Shown here piece after piece: positions 1 to 13,006 of a stretch of 64,000 nucleotides of DNA (position 1 is the first letter of the stretch; each line of letters opens with the position of its first letter). The DNA is from Enoplolaimus lenunculus (Eukaryota > Nematoda > Enoplea > Enoplida > Thoracostomopsidae). The translations under genes were made by a program, and so were the position numbers. The notes under the pieces are model-generated. The model did not search any database. It saw only the letters and a program-made list of their open reading frames with translations, and was not told the DNA's origin. The DNA is taken from positions 248,001 to 312,000 of the forward strand of contig JASANG010000289.1 in assembly GCA_030248215.1 (NCBI GenBank). Direction: 5' to 3'.

Positions 1-345
1 ACAAACTAGCCGTAAGGCCACTCAACAGAAAACGACAACTACAGCGTCGTCGGTTCAGAATTTACCGCATATGGGAACGCGAAGCCAATCCGATGGTCGA
101 ATGGTGCAGTGTTAGTAGTAGACAATCCTCCGCTCATTCTACTAAAACATGTCGGAGCTAAACGACTTGACTTTTAGAAAAGGTAAAGAAATTTTGATTC
201 CTACGTTTCCACAAACTGAAAAGAAAAGTTTGGCTGTGAAAAAGGATGTGTTTATGTCTAATAAAACTCAAGTCGGATTCGTGCCTTACCTTAATTTTGA
301 AACAAACGTGTGGATTCTGAGTTTAAAAATGTATCTGATGTTTTC
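1..345. other. No recognisable gene
   Basis: I see no conserved domain on either strand. A 90-codon plus-strand reading frame (149-421) overlaps the antisense of the gypsy integrase fragment at its right end and has no recognisable motif, so I do not call it a gene. The left limit of gypsy copy A is near 345, where similarity to integrase stops. Confidence 0.5.
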
Positions 346-3300
346 TGGGACTGATGCTCACCTGGGTATAGAACAACCGTCAACATCGGATCTATTATAT
401 ACATCCAGACCTAGCATATGAAAAGGTGCAATTGCATGAAGACTTCTAATTCATTCCGTCTATTAGGTCTTGGTTTAATTCTATCACATGGTGTGCAGCC
501 TTGAATAAAATTTTGTAAGTCTTTTGACATAGAAGGCCAGTAAAATTTTCAATTCAACTTGCCGTAAACTTTATCAAACGCTATATGACCGCAGTATTTC
601 GAGGTATGAGCCTGTTGCATCAATATCTCACGAAATACTTCAGGGACCGCCAACCGAAATTCCAGATTATCAGACTGAACGGGTTTCGCTCTCCGTCTAG
701 CCTGATACCAAATATCCTTGTATAGTACAAACCATGATTCGTTATGCTGGACCCAGGTACGGGTTTCATCTGTTACCTGATCCGCAAACACTCCATGTTC
801 CAAAAAATGAATCATCATACCAAAGTACTCATCATTTAATTGGGCTTCAAACATTTGGTCTGTTTCCCAGGGTGATTCTATTTCAAAATAGTTCGCATAA
901 ACTAATTCCGGTGGATGTTGAATTGGTCATGCGCCTGTTCTGCATCGTCCTCTGAATCAGCGTCATAGGGATCTGCCTCCTCTGTGGCCTGATTCTCCGG
1001 TTGCTGTACTACATTAGCCGCTATATTCGCATAATACCGTTTAATTGCACTTTCCCTATATTTCAGCCGTTCATGTAAATTCGAAAACTCTTACTTAGTC
1101 CCGTCTAGTATCGGTTGCCGAGAAAGTGCATCCGCGTTATTATGCTTTTTACCAGGCTTATACACCACCGTAAAATCAAATTCTTGTAATTTTAACGCAA
1201 ATCGTATCTACCTAGGTGTCAATACATCCATTGGTCTACTCTTATTCAAAATTTGATTAAGGGGATAATGATCCGTTATTACCGTGGTCATGCTCCCCAG
1301 CAAATACGGTCGAAATTTCATAAACGAAATAACGACTGCTAAGCGTTCTTTTTCAGTAATTGCGTAGCGCCGTTCCGTTGGCGTAAACTTTTTACTACCA
1401 AAATGTATCGGATGCTCTACGCCATCATCGCCTACTTGTGATAATACGAATCCAGCGCCATCCTGGCTGGCATCCGTATATAACAAGAATGGTTTTGTAT
1501 GATCCGGATACACTAGTGTCGGAGCCTTTACTAATTTTTGTTTCAGTTGTTCAAACGTCCCTGACACTGCGTATTCCACTGGTCCTTAATAGATTTCCCT
1601 TTTTAATTTCCTTGAATTAAATCATACAAAGCACTTGCTATAATGGCATAATTTCTTACGAATTGCCGGTAGTAACCAGTCAATCCGAGGAAAGAGCGCA
1701 ACTCTGATACAGTCTCCGATACACGACACTCTTGTATTTGCTTAATTTTATCCGCATCCGGTTGTACGCCACCATTAGACACTACATGGCCTAAAAAGTG
1801 TACTTCTTTTTGTGCGAATGTACACTTTTTGCCTTGCACGGTTAATCCAGCTTCACGCAACTTATCAAAAACTTGCTCTAAATCCAGCATGTGTCTATTA
1901 CAAGACCAAGAGAATATAATTACGTCATCTAAATAGCACAAGCAAATTTCCATTAATCAGCCCGAAAATACCATTTACATCATACGTTGACATGTCGCGC
2001 GGACGTTTGAAAGCCCAAACGACTTCACCTTAAATTCAAACAACCCCTCGTGACATATAAATGCTTTTTTCTTTATCCTCTTCTTCCATCTGAATTTGCT
2101 AAGAGCCAGATTGCACATCAACCGTCGTGAAATAACGAGCGCCTCGTAACGCGTCAATTGTTTCGTCAATGCGCGGCAAGGGAAAACTGTCAGTTGGCCA
2201 CACCGCCGGTTTAAACTGTTGTGCTTGCTCACTTTTAATAAATTCTATTTGCACTTGTTGACCTACTACCTTATAACGCACTCTCCATAAATCGATCGGT
2301 TGTCCCGCTACGGTAACAGTAGATTGATAATAATCCAAAACCTTTCCAAAATCATTTAATACATCATCTCCCAAAATTAACCCCGTTTGCACTACCGGTG
2401 CGACGTGAATATTCACAAACTTGGTTACTCCTCCGATTCTCATCAAAAACGTCACGCATCCTATTGTCTGGCGTGCGACCTGATTGTCGAATGTCCGGCA
2501 ATGGATGCGCACTCGCTCGTCCAACTTTGTGTCTGGAAAGAATTCTTGATATATCTGTCGATGCATCAACGAAATATCAACTCCTGAATCCAGCATACCT
2601 GTAACTATATAACCTTCTAATGCTACCTCCATATGAATACCTGTAGCCTTAGTTAGTAGCATTCTATAACCTCCAGGCATTGCCGTCTTAACATCCACTT
2701 TACCAATAGTAGGTCCTATTGGTGCGTACGCTCTACCAATTCTACATATTGGTGTTACTCCTGCCTGCAATGCAACACTAGGCGTGGAGACACACAGTAT
2801 CATATCATCATTACTACTTGCAGCCGTTGTCAGGCCTTGCACTTGCCTATTGACAGTTGTCGGTATCTGTGGAATTGGTGCATATGACTCAGACATCCTA
2901 ATTACAATCTCTGTTTAAGTTGAGGCAGCGCATTACACACAAACATTTGACAAAGCAGATCCATAGATTCCGTCGTTTTAGCTAACTGACGTTCTAGGTA
3001 ACTTACCCAATATGACTGCAACTCATCCGCATCATTATTCTGCGGATTCTCCGAAACGTTCCTGAAACTCACATTAAATGATCAGATCCCTCTGTTTCGT
3101 ACAACCCATACTTCTCCTCTAATATATCAAGATACTTATCCGCAGTTCCATGCAAGTTAGCTTTAAAAGTATTTAATTTTGTTTCTGTATCCGTAACCTT
3201 GGACATTTGCATTATACGCTCAAACTTAAACTTACGGATATACACACCAAAATCAACTTTACCATCATATGTCGCGCACGGTAAACTTACGCGGCATTTT

Positions 3301-4182
3301 TCCATAAATCGCTCCGTTAATTCGCGTACTTCCTCATCCTCCGCGTCCGAGACACATATAGAAGAACGCAGAGGCCGTCTGTTTTAACGCATTTTCTTCC
3401 TCAATATGTACATACGAACGTTCCCGCCCATCCCGTAAGGTATTTGCAAATGTACCTGGCAACATTGATGTTCGCAATGACCAATCCGTCAAGCATCTCG
3501 GTAAACCCGATGATGCTTGCGGATTATACGATTTCTTTTCAGCATAATTTTTAGCAATATTTGTCCGCCATACTGTTTTCGGTATCGCGCCTAATGCATT
3601 CGTCGTTGCTGCTGCTGGTATATTATACCTAGGAGCAGGACGACAAACTGTATTCGCCAACAACGGTGCATTATTCGCTAATGCACTACAATATTGCGTA
3701 CTAGTTTGTACTGGTTGAGACGTCTGGTATTGAGTCAGTCAGATCAGAATATTGTGTTTGCGGATCCGGATTTTGACCCCCCAACATGTCCTGTGATAAT
3801 CCAGCATTCGCCGTGGACGATACTGCTCTAGGAAAATCTATACGCAGAGTATCTCCATTACTAACAATATCATCACCTAAATATCCCAGGGTGTCAACAC
3901 TGAACATTGCGCAAGTTGTACTTAGACGTGTCAATTGTGAATTTCTAGCGTCGCACCCAATTCCAATATCACCCGCAAAACTTTTTGGAATTGTATTCTC
4001 AACGCTTGCACTCTCAGGTCCCAAAATTATTGCAAATTCTGACTCCGCAGGAGATGGGTTTCGTAAATGTAAATTTGCCGTCACCATCTCATAATCGCAT
4101 GTCCCGTCTCCGTGACTCAACGATTCCACAGGAGACGGGAATGGCGTTACTGGCAAAACATTTTTTCGCTTAACTGTCGCTT
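346..4182 (-). mobile_element. Ty3/gypsy retrotransposon copy A, fossil
   Basis: Old LTR-retrotransposon copy read from right to left. Parts seen: gag-like region about 3069-4156; protease with a D-S-G type active site plus the start of RT in 2099-2896; RT core 1603-2232 with the YLDD box; RNase H 1208-1579 (LYTDAS motif); integrase zinc-binding (HHCC) and start of the catalytic core 346-854. It is broken, with at least five interruptions, and no complete LTR pair of its own is visible. Its RT is about two-thirds identical by eye to that of copy B, so A and B are different families or subfamilies. Its gag end lies directly against the left LTR of copy B, which suggests that B inserted into or next to A. 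Confidence 0.88.
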
Positions 4183-4536
4183 TACAATAATTCCAATACT
4201 TTTACTAAATTTCTTACCACTTCCGCAATCGAGTCTACCGTTCAAATCACCTTCTCGAGAAAAAGCTAAGCAGTTATAAAACAATGGTTAAATTATCTAA
4301 CCAGTAATTGAACATCAAAAATACGTCAAATCAGAGTTTCAATGTTTCAATACTAACTGTTTCGGGCTAGTCGCCCACACATGTATACAAAATTTGCATA
4401 AATTAATTAACTTTTATTTTTATTTTGAACTTTATTTCTTTCTTTCGTTTTCCTACCTTTTGTTTGTTTCTTTCTGTGTTTCTTCTGTTCCCAGCCACAT
4501 GCCCTAGCTATGTCGTTATCTACCATTGTACCACAT
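4183..4536 (-). repeat. Left (3') LTR of gypsy copy B
   Basis: Matches 13007-13364 in the same orientation with about ten substitutions and a few small length changes in a pyrimidine-rich stretch. On the minus strand it starts TGTGGTACAATGG. The right edge is followed by the polypurine-tract complement. The left edge abuts the gag region of copy A; a clean target duplication was not found, so the outer edge may be eroded. Confidence 0.75.
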
Positions 4537-5950
4537 CCCCCTCAGTCGCCAAACGTCGACCCATGACGTTGATACCTTCTTCTTTTACCAATCCCGCCCC
4601 CATTGATTGTTGAAAAATATAATGTTCATGACAAGTTATGCAAATTAATAAAAACAAATTGACAATGTTTATGACAAAAATAGTAAAAAACAAAATTTAA
4701 CAAATATTTAGCTAAAAACAAATTCTACGGCAATGTATTTTTATATGACAAAAATTGAATAATACAAAACATTTACGCGTACAAAATTAAATCTTTACAA
4801 ATTTTATAAACTAACAAACTTACCCATTTCTTGCAAAAATAATACCCAGTTTCGGTATTTACATAGTCGGTATTTTTTCTTTATTCAATTCAATGGGACA
4901 ATTATTCCCGCATATAACTATATTACAGAGTATCACTTCGGATAATCTATCCCCTGTGTATACTGTAATTGCCTTTCAAGATCAAAGCTTTTACGCCTCA
5001 TTTTTTGTATAGCATTTCATTGATTCTTTGTATGTATGTGGCTTGATTACCACCCCTATATCTTTTTTAGTTTAAATATTTGTACAATTTCAATTGTACA
5101 TTTGTTTGTTACGGTTATTTACCGTATTTTGCATACGCATTAACATAGCTACCACTATTTTTTGTAATATTACATTACAAGCGGTTTATTATATTTCAAG
5201 AATTCCAGTAATTCTGGATTTTAATCGTCGCTGGTATTTATACCTCTACGACGATTCCGTAATTAACAACTACTTAATTTTATAAGATGTATATATAATA
5301 ATATACTTTCCCTGGGAGTTTTATCCCGAATGTTTGAATATCAAACGAAAATACAACGTTTTCGGTTGTACCGATTTGTACTGTGCGTGTACGCACTCGG
5401 CGTTGCGTAGCAATCGCATCTTTCAACCAATTTTCTGTTGTATATGTCCGCAACCCGTGGCGGAAAAATATCCGCAGTATTCGGGTGTTTATTATTAATT
5501 TTATCATTTTCCCATGCTAATAATGTTTTCTTATATTCTAAATTTTGTTTCGTGGTTAATGACACCCCTTTACACTCACAGATACTATATTTGTGCGAGA
5601 GGCATCAATAATGTCCAGCGCTCCATCTAGCTGATCTAATGTAGAAAGTATTGCAATATATCTAGGTTTTCCCATTCCCGCCCTAAAGGTGTTTCTGATA
5701 TCCAGAATTCAACCGAAGGCAAGGATGTAAGGGGTTATAGGCGTGAATTTCAGATGGTATTTGTAAAAATAACGCAGTTGTTAATGTTATTGTTGAAGAC
5801 GCTGTTACCATAACAGGATTAAAAGGAATAAAATTAAATAGTCTTGACTTACAGTTCCAATAGTTTTGATTGTCCTAAGTGTTTTTAACACGTTAATTAA
5901 TATGTACGTTATACGCTAAGTAACCATTTGCTATACAGAAATATCAGTGT
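4537..5950. other. 3' non-coding part of gypsy copy B
   Basis: AT-rich stretch between the PHD-tail stop and the 3' LTR. Short reading frames (5094-5285 plus, 5280-5565 minus) have no recognisable domain. No envelope-like protein with signal peptide or membrane segment was recognised. Confidence 0.5.
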
Positions 5951-6373
5951 TTATTTTATTGTTAAATTACAAGTATGACAATACCAAATAGCTTGTGACG
6001 GTTCTTCCGTCAAGTTTACACATCTGAAGTGGAACCATTCCAAACATAGATCGCACTGGATGCAATCAACTTCTAGTCCACTGTCTATATCTGTTGAAAA
6101 TTTCCCTTTACAGACGGCGCAATTCGCGTCGTCATTTTCCGAGGAATTTACTTTTGGTCTCAATTTATTTTCATAGTTTAGGTAACCTTCAGCTGATCCG
6201 CCGAAGTGTTTAACTAAACTTTTATTATACCAATGATCCTCACGTGTTGAGGTGCCTAAATATTGCAATTTTAAATTCGGGTCGTCAACGGCTTTTACAC
6301 GATAGAGCCGTTCAAATTCCGGGCGGAATTTGTTAAAAACCCGTTTTGAAGCTAATTTTTCTCGTTTCTTCAT
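5951..6373 (-). pseudogene. Gypsy B integrase C-terminal tail with PHD finger
   Basis: 140-codon segment directly downstream of the integrase core. The first half resembles the GPY/F-type module that follows the integrase core in gypsy elements (KF-x-PEFERLYRVK). The second half is a zinc finger of PHD type: CAVCKGKF, then CIQCDLCLEWFHFRCV, then WYCHTC. The order of Cys and His and the aromatic residue before His fit a C4-H-C3 finger. PHD fingers commonly read histone H3 tails, so a role in choosing integration sites is a reasonable inference. The same module recurs at 28600-29110 in another fossil copy, which argues that it belongs to the family. Confidence 0.78.
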
Positions 6374-6390
6374 TATGACAATATCGCCTA

Positions 6391-7257
6391 CTAGAATTGT
6401 CGGTGAGAAATGCGTTTGTCATAGTGTGATTTGTATTTTGTCTGTGCTGATTTAATTTGTTTTGATGTTTCAGTCCATGAGTCCGATAGTTTTTGACATA
6501 ATTGTTGTACATAGGAGTTAGTGGTGTACCCCTCTGTAATTGCCATCAGAGTGTTTTCTCCTGGTAAATCAGGATCTCGTCCGTGTATTAAGAAAAACGG
6601 GGTTTGTCCGGTGGATGAGTGTACGGTGGTTCTATAGGCGAATAAAGCGGGTGTTAAATATTCATCCCATTTATTCGGTTCTAGTTCTATTAACGGTTTT
6701 AATAACTGTATTAGTGTTTGATTCCATCTTTCAACCAAGCCATTCGCTTGGTGATGGTAAGGTGTACTATATGTCAATCGGACGCCTAATTGTTTCAGTT
6801 CTGTTTTGTATAATTCTGAAATAAATGCCGGACCTTGGTCTGATAGAATTACACGTGGCACCCCGTGTGCGGGGGCAATGTGTTCTAGTATTAGTTTTAT
6901 AATTGTTTGTGCCGTCTGGTCTTTTGTTGCAAAGGCCTCAGGCCATTTTGTAAAGTAATCCATGAAACAGACAATGTATTTATTTCCATCGTCTGATTCA
7001 TGTAACGGTCCTATTACGTCTACGTCTAACATATGAAAAGGCGAGACGGCTTTAATCGGTTCTAATTCATTTTTACGGTTTGCTCCTGTTTTAAAACGTG
7101 CACATGGCACACATTTTTCAATAAATTGTTGTATGTCTTGAGACACATATGGCCAATAGAATTTTCGGGACAGTTTTCCAAGCACACGGTCAAAAGACAT
7201 GTGTGCTGCGTATTTTGAACAATGTGCTTGTTCAATCAAGGTTTTCCGAAATATCAT
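6391..7257 (-). pseudogene. Gypsy B integrase
   Basis: 288-codon stretch with the HHCC zinc-binding module (HCSKYAAHMSFDRV and later CVPCARF), then the retroviral-type catalytic core with its acidic residues in DVDVIGPL, LSDQGPAF and ANGLVERWNQ. In the family this enzyme inserts the cDNA into chromosomes. Fossil part of copy B. Confidence 0.9.
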
Positions 7258-7734
7258 TGGTACTGTTAGTTGAAATTCTAATTTATCAGATTTAATGGGT
7301 TTTATTCTTCGTTTGTGTGATACAATATATTATTGTATAACACAAAACGTGTTTCATTCTTATATACCCAATCTTCTAATTCAGAAGATAAGTTATCGGT
7401 TATTGAGCCGTGTTCTAATAAATAGATTAATGGTCCACATTTTTCATCGTTGGACTGTGCAATTTTTAATTGGTCTGGGTCCCATGGTGTTTCTATATTA
7501 AAACAAGAATCACAATAATGTTTCAGTTCTTTAGTGTTATTGTTTGTTCCTTTTTTATTTTCAGTGTTTTATTTGAAGTACAATAGTTAATTGTACTTCC
7601 AGTTCTTGTTTTATGTTTTTGTCGCGTATTTGTAATTGGTATTGCGTGTCCGGTTCTGGTGGGGTTGTTGTTTCCGTGTCGTTTGTATCCAGGTCTCCGT
7701 TCAATATCGGTGGTCTTGATAAAGCGTCCGCATT

Positions 7735-8874
7735 TTATTGGTTTCTTCCTGGTTTATAAATTACCATGAAGTCGAATTCTTGTAGTTTTAATGCGAAAAG
7801 CAGTAATCGAGGTGTTAATGCCTCTGCAGGTCTAATTTTGTTTAGTATTTGTGTTAATGGTGCATGATCGGTTATAACTGTTGTAAATGCACCGAAGTAA
7901 GGTCTAAATTTTGTGAATGCCGTAACTATTGTAAGGCATTCTTTTTCAGTTATAGTATATCGTTTTTCTGCAGGTGTAAACCTGCGGCTTCCATAATGTA
8001 TGGAGTGTTCCATCCCATCTTCTGTAATTTGGGATAGTAGGAATCCCATTCCATTGTTGCTTGCGTCCGTGTTTAATATAAAAGGTTTGTTATGATTGGG
8101 GTACGCTAATACGGGATATTCATTTAATTTTTGTTTTAGTTGTTCTAATGCTGTTGTGCATTCTTCATTCCATCTACTTTTGATGGATTTACCTTTTTGG
8201 TTTCTTTTTACCAATTCGTACAGGGGATGTGCAATGATACCATAACCCTGCACGAATTGGCGGTAATATCCTGGTAATCCTAAAAAGGATCTTAATTCTG
8301 TTATATTTTTCGGTATTCGGCATTCTTTTATTTTAGCTATTTTTGCGTCGTCCGGGGCAATTCCTCCGTTTGAGACTACGTGTCCTAAAAATTGGACTTT
8401 TCGTTTTGCAAATTCACATTTCCTGCCGGTAATTATTAATCCGGCTTCTCTTAATCGGTCGAATACTCTTTCTAAATCCATGGAATGTTGTGCAAATGAT
8501 CTAGAGAAAACTATAACATCATCTAGAGAACAGAGGCATATCTCCATCAACAATCCAGAGAAGATCATTCGCATCATTCTCTGGAATGTTGCTGGAGCGT
8601 TAGTCAGTCCAAAGGGCATTACTTTAAATTCATATAAGCCTTCGTGGCATATGAACGCAGTTTTTTCAATGTCACATTCATGCATCTGGATTTGCCAATA
8701 TCCAGATTGTAAATCTATTGTTGTAAAGTATTTTGAACCCCGGAGGGCATTGTATAGTTTCGTCAATTCGCGGAAGCGGGAAACTATCTTTTTAGACACG
8801 TCATTTACCTGGCGGTAATCAGTACAAAATCGTAAACCGCCGTCTTTTTTACCAATACTACGGGCGAAGACCAT
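7735..8874 (-). pseudogene. Gypsy B reverse transcriptase and RNase H
   Basis: 379-codon stretch carrying RT palm motifs (FCTDYRQVND, FTTIDLQSGYWQI, FGLTNAPATFQRMM), the catalytic SLDD variant of the YxDD box, the connection (SFLGLPGYYRQFV), and RNase H (FILNTDASNNGMGF, then ITEKECLTIV and ITDHAPL). Family role is copying element RNA into DNA. The first residue of the usual Y/F-x-DD box is Ser here, unlike copy A. Fossil part of copy B. Confidence 0.92.
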
Positions 8875-8990
8875 GGGCTTTTGGACGATTGAATTATGCC
8901 GTCTCCTAACATTTTAGTAACACATTCAGTATTTTTTTGGCGGACTGCATAAGCCGCTCTTCTAACTTTTTGTTGTATTGGATTCTGCGT

Positions 8991-9395
8991 TTACACTATC
9001 ATGCGGTGTTTAACAACGTCTGTTGTTCCCAACGGTTTTGTTTCTGCCCCAAAAATATCGTTGTTAGTATGTAACAATGCATCAATTTGTCGTAATTGTT
9101 CTCCCTGAAAATCTTGAGGGTCAAGGTTTACTCCCTCTGGTACAGGTATTTCTTGTATGTCCGATACTTGTACTAATAACCATTCCGTAAAATTATGCAA
9201 TTGCTGTGCTTTTTTATCAACATCAGAAATTGCGACTGTGTTTATTTCGTTGTGTTCTATAATCATTTTTATTTCTTGTTGTGGTAAATTATCGTCTATG
9301 TCTAATGCCGTTGCGTTTATTGTCGCATCATTTCTTTGTACTACTTCGTGTAATACTTCTACTGTTTCTGTATGTGCGATTTGCATATCTTTCAT
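8991..9395 (-). pseudogene. Gypsy B protease-RT linker
   Basis: Sequence between protease and RT cores, ending in the usual pre-RT segment (HTNNDIFGAETKPLGTTDVV, with the RHRMIV-like strand following). Matches the position of the linker in Ty3/gypsy Pol. Fossil part of copy B. Confidence 0.7.
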
Positions 9396-9434
9396 AAATG
9401 TACGGAATTTTCCGACATGTTTGTAACAGGTACT

Positions 9435-9788
9435 AATACTTGATCTTTTTGTTTTTGCGTTATCATACGTTTGGTGCTGTTTCTGTAAAGTGGGGTTCTA
9501 TATACAAATCATGCACTGATTCCGTATCAGGTATAGTACAAGGAACCCAGATAGTTGTTGATGCAGGAATATCTGACGATACTGCAATTCGGCATATATT
9601 AGCCATTCTTAAATACTTGATCTTTTTGTTTTTGCGTTATCATACGTTTGGTGCTGTTTCTGTAAAGTGGGGTTCTATATACAAATCATGCACTGATTCC
9701 GTATCAGGTATAGTACAAGGAACCCAGATAGTTGTTGATGCAGGAATATCTAACGATACTGCAATTCGGCATATATTATCCGTTCTTA
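9435..9788 (-). repeat. 177-bp tandem duplication inside gypsy B pol
   Basis: Two adjacent, nearly identical copies, 9435-9611 and 9612-about 9788, with a period of 177 bp (59 codons). On the minus strand the unit encodes a piece of the protease-RT linker (around ASTTIWVPCTIPDTES). The copies differ at only a few positions, so the duplication is younger than the LTR divergence would suggest. Confidence 0.9.
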
Positions 9789-9858
9789 TTATTAGTGGTA
9801 TATCCAACATTTCCTGTTCCTCCGTATTAATGTGTATATCTTTAAATTCGCGTTGACG

Positions 9859-10344
9859 TCATGATGGAATTACTTTCCTGTCAACAGTCACTGTAAATTT
9901 ATTATAATTAATGACGATTCCAAATTCGGATAAAGTACCGTCACCTATAATTAATGCAGATTGTAGAACTGGTGCAATATGAATTGTGATTGTCTTTCGA
10001 ACTGCTCCTACCGTTGCTGGGAAATCCATGGAGCCTAGTGTTTCTTGTCCTGTTCTACTATCATATGTTCTACATTTTATTTTATTGGTTGTGTCTAGTG
10101 GTATAGTTGGAAAAAATTTCTGGTATATAGCGACATGCATCATACTAATGTCGGAACCAGTATCAATTGCTCCCGTTAGTAGATATCTTTGGATACCCAT
10201 TTCTATGTACATACCTTTAGGTTTGGTTACATAAACTTCCATGTGTGATGATTTTGCTTTTTGTTCTGATACCAATTGTATATTTGCTATCGGTTGTTCA
10301 TGTAATTTCCGTATTCGTGTGTCTGCAGATGCATTAGCCTTCAA
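9859..10344 (-). pseudogene. Gypsy B aspartic protease
   Basis: 161-codon stretch with the retropepsin active-site loop AIDTGSDISMMH and a downstream hydrophobic strand (SALIIGDGTLSEFGIVI) typical of the second half of the fold. In the family it matures Gag-Pol. Fossil part of copy B. Confidence 0.85.
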
Positions 10345-10599
10345 TATTATTAAGTGAGGGTTACTACCCGAACTTGCACTTGTTACCTGGTTTGCTTTTT
10401 GCGATACCTGCTCTGATTTTGTTTCTATTGCAGGTAATTTTGCTGCTGTGTTTGTAGATGCTGTACTATTTATTTCGCGACCAGGTTTAAAAACATTCTT
10501 CTGCTTTATGGTTTGTTTTCTTACAATATATGCAGGGTACAGCAGTATCTTGTGTTTGTTTTGCTGTCCCCCCTTAGTCGCCTGGCTACTGTTGCCAAT

Positions 10600-11330
10600 T
10601 TTTTATGCGTTCCGCCACTGTCTGTCGAGCTGGACAGTCATTGTCATGTGTCCGGCTTTTTCACAATAAAAGCATAATCCCGCCTCACGTAATTTTTTTA
10701 TTTCTTCCTCTGTTTTCCGAGGTCGGGGCCCTGTTGCTTTCCGAGTAGTATTTCTAGTGGTATTACCTGATTTCTTAGCATTATTACCGCTGTTCGTATG
10801 TTTTTGTCGCTCTTCCAGTACTTTGCTTATTATTACTAGTCTCTTGCTTTGATGTTGTATCTGGTGTTGCATTTGTGTTTGTCCTGTTGTTCTTGCAATT
10901 TTACTGCACGGATTCTTAATTCAGTGAATGACTCTATCATTCCTAATTGTAGGTGTTCTTTTAAGCCTGACATTGAATTTTTAATAAATGTGTGGCATAG
11001 CAATTCGCGGGCTTCAACCGTGTTCGCGAATTGTTTTTCTAAGTATCGTGTCCAGTATGCTAACAGTGTATCAGCGTAGTCATCTACGCTACCTGTTTGT
11101 TGTATGTGTTGAAATATAGCTATCCTACTGGACAAATGTGGTGATTCACCAAATCGTTCTTGAAATTTCAGTATTAAAAATTCGAGATCGTTTTGTGAAG
11201 GATGGAATTGATCCTCCAATAATTCAAGGTATGTTTCTGCATTACTGCGTAGACATCCTTTGAATAGTCGTATTTTTGTTTCTTCCGACTGTACTTTTGA
11301 TGTGTTTAAAATTCTGTTGAATTTACGCAA
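10600..11330 (-). pseudogene. Gypsy B gag with zinc knuckle
   Basis: The segment 10836-11330 has the retrotransposon Gag pattern (KGCLRSNAETYLELL, LILKFQERFG, with a long helical region following). To its left lies a CCHC-type knuckle (CFYCEKAGHM) preceded by a basic stretch, as in nucleocapsid. Fossil part of copy B. Confidence 0.82.
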
Positions 11331-13006
11331 GAAGATATTATAATCAGTTTTACCATCATACGGTGGTACAGTTGGAATTTTGTCAGGCTGTTAATTGCAA
11401 CTGGTGGCTGTTTTTGTGGTTGTGCATGTATTCGCGATGGCATCGGATTATCAACCACGGAATTATATTCCGTATCCGATGTGTTAATGTCTGTTTTTAA
11501 TGTGTCATCACTGTACCGGGATGTAGATTTACTACGTCTTGATGATGGGGAAGAATTCCTTCTTGTATCGCGATGTATATCTGTATTTGTTGTTGTTAGA
11601 GGTAATGGTCGAGGTATTTAGTTAAATATTGTCCACTGTTGTGGTTTAAATGTGTTAACCAATTGTTTCATTGGATTCTGTGGTTGCATATTGGTTAACT
11701 GTTGTGGGGAAGTACCTGCGCACTTGTTGCAGGTCCGTGATATCATATTGGCTAATATTAGCTATGTTATCACCAAGTTTTTGCATTTTAGTCAATCCTT
11801 GTGGTACTTTTTATCTGCTGTGTTAAACGACCATACCGGTACTTGGTCAAACGGTAATAATGGTTTATAGCTAGTGTTTGTCGTTACTAATGGTTGTATA
11901 GCCATTTTGGATTGGCTATATTTCGTTTATGTATATGGATATGTCAAATACGATGTTGTTGTATTTTGAAGTGGATTCCGCTGGTGTCATTGGATCAGAC
12001 TGTTGTATAGCAAATTCTGGATGCTTTATTAGTGGTTTCCAATTTTTTTTTGACTAAGTAGTTGTGAAATCGACGTTCGTTGATGTCAATGGCGAAGTCG
12101 GTTCTGGTGCTGTTTTCTGAGCGGACATATCCGTATGTTTTTGTGTGATGTAGTCAATAGCTGTTTTTGCAGAATCTATGCTACTTACAAGAAATACTTA
12201 AGGACTGTGTTGTTGTATGTGGCTAATCAGATGTACCTGGTACTTGTATATCCGGAGTTAAGTTTTGGGTCTGCTGTGGTTCTGTGCTTTTTGTTCGTGA
12301 CTTGGGGGAGTCTGTTACATTTGTTACCAGTCCCTGTTGTGCTTTTTCTGCTATGGTTCTAGTACATTGTCTAGTATTTGGAATTTAACCGATAATTGGG
12401 CTGGTGTTCGTTTTAAGGGCATTTCGAATGCGCTGATAAGAGGAAAAATATGGTTTTTACAAACAGTTCGTAGTCGATCTCTTTTTATACGCTGTTGTCG
12501 TTACATCCATCATAGCCCATCGCGGTCAACATGTCGGATTTGGATGTTGTACGGCTTTTGTGTGTTTCAGGATCTATGACGGTAGCGTGATCGCCCTTCA
12601 GCAACGGCACGGCCGGTTTTCAAGATTAATTATGAAAAGTAATTACAGAACAGCACGTATATGGTTACACGAAAGACAACGCTATACAACGTTATGCAGT
12701 GATGACAGTTATGCAGTACGGTTGTTACCGGATATGTCAAGTAGTTCGGGTTTAAGCCTATATGTTTCGTCGCACTAAGTTCCAGAGTGATGGTTTGTGC
12801 AATTGCTTATAGTTATAGTTGTTTGATATACGTTACTGTCAGTAAATTTCTTATGTGTTATCTGAGCGGACAAGAGCGCGACCGAACTCCGGTGTGACCG
12901 CTGAACGCGCTGCCTAGCACTGCGAGACGCCGGCGCCCAACACACCGGATTCGGTTTGATATACTACAATTCCGCCCAAGATAATTCTAATGTTAATTCA
13001 ATATTA
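11331..13006 (-). other. Gypsy B leader and N-terminal gag region
   Basis: Between the recognisable gag core and the 5' LTR. No clear domain; low-complexity Ser/Thr/Gln-rich coding potential on the minus strand near 11400-11600. The plus-strand reading frames here have no motifs. Confidence 0.5.

Noticed and set aside
149-421. 90-codon plus-strand frame as a gene
   Set aside because: Partly antisense to gypsy integrase and without any recognised motif.
5951-6373. PHD-finger host gene
   Set aside because: Directly follows gypsy integrase with the GPY/F-like module in the same frame region and recurs with another gypsy remnant, so it belongs to the retroelement.
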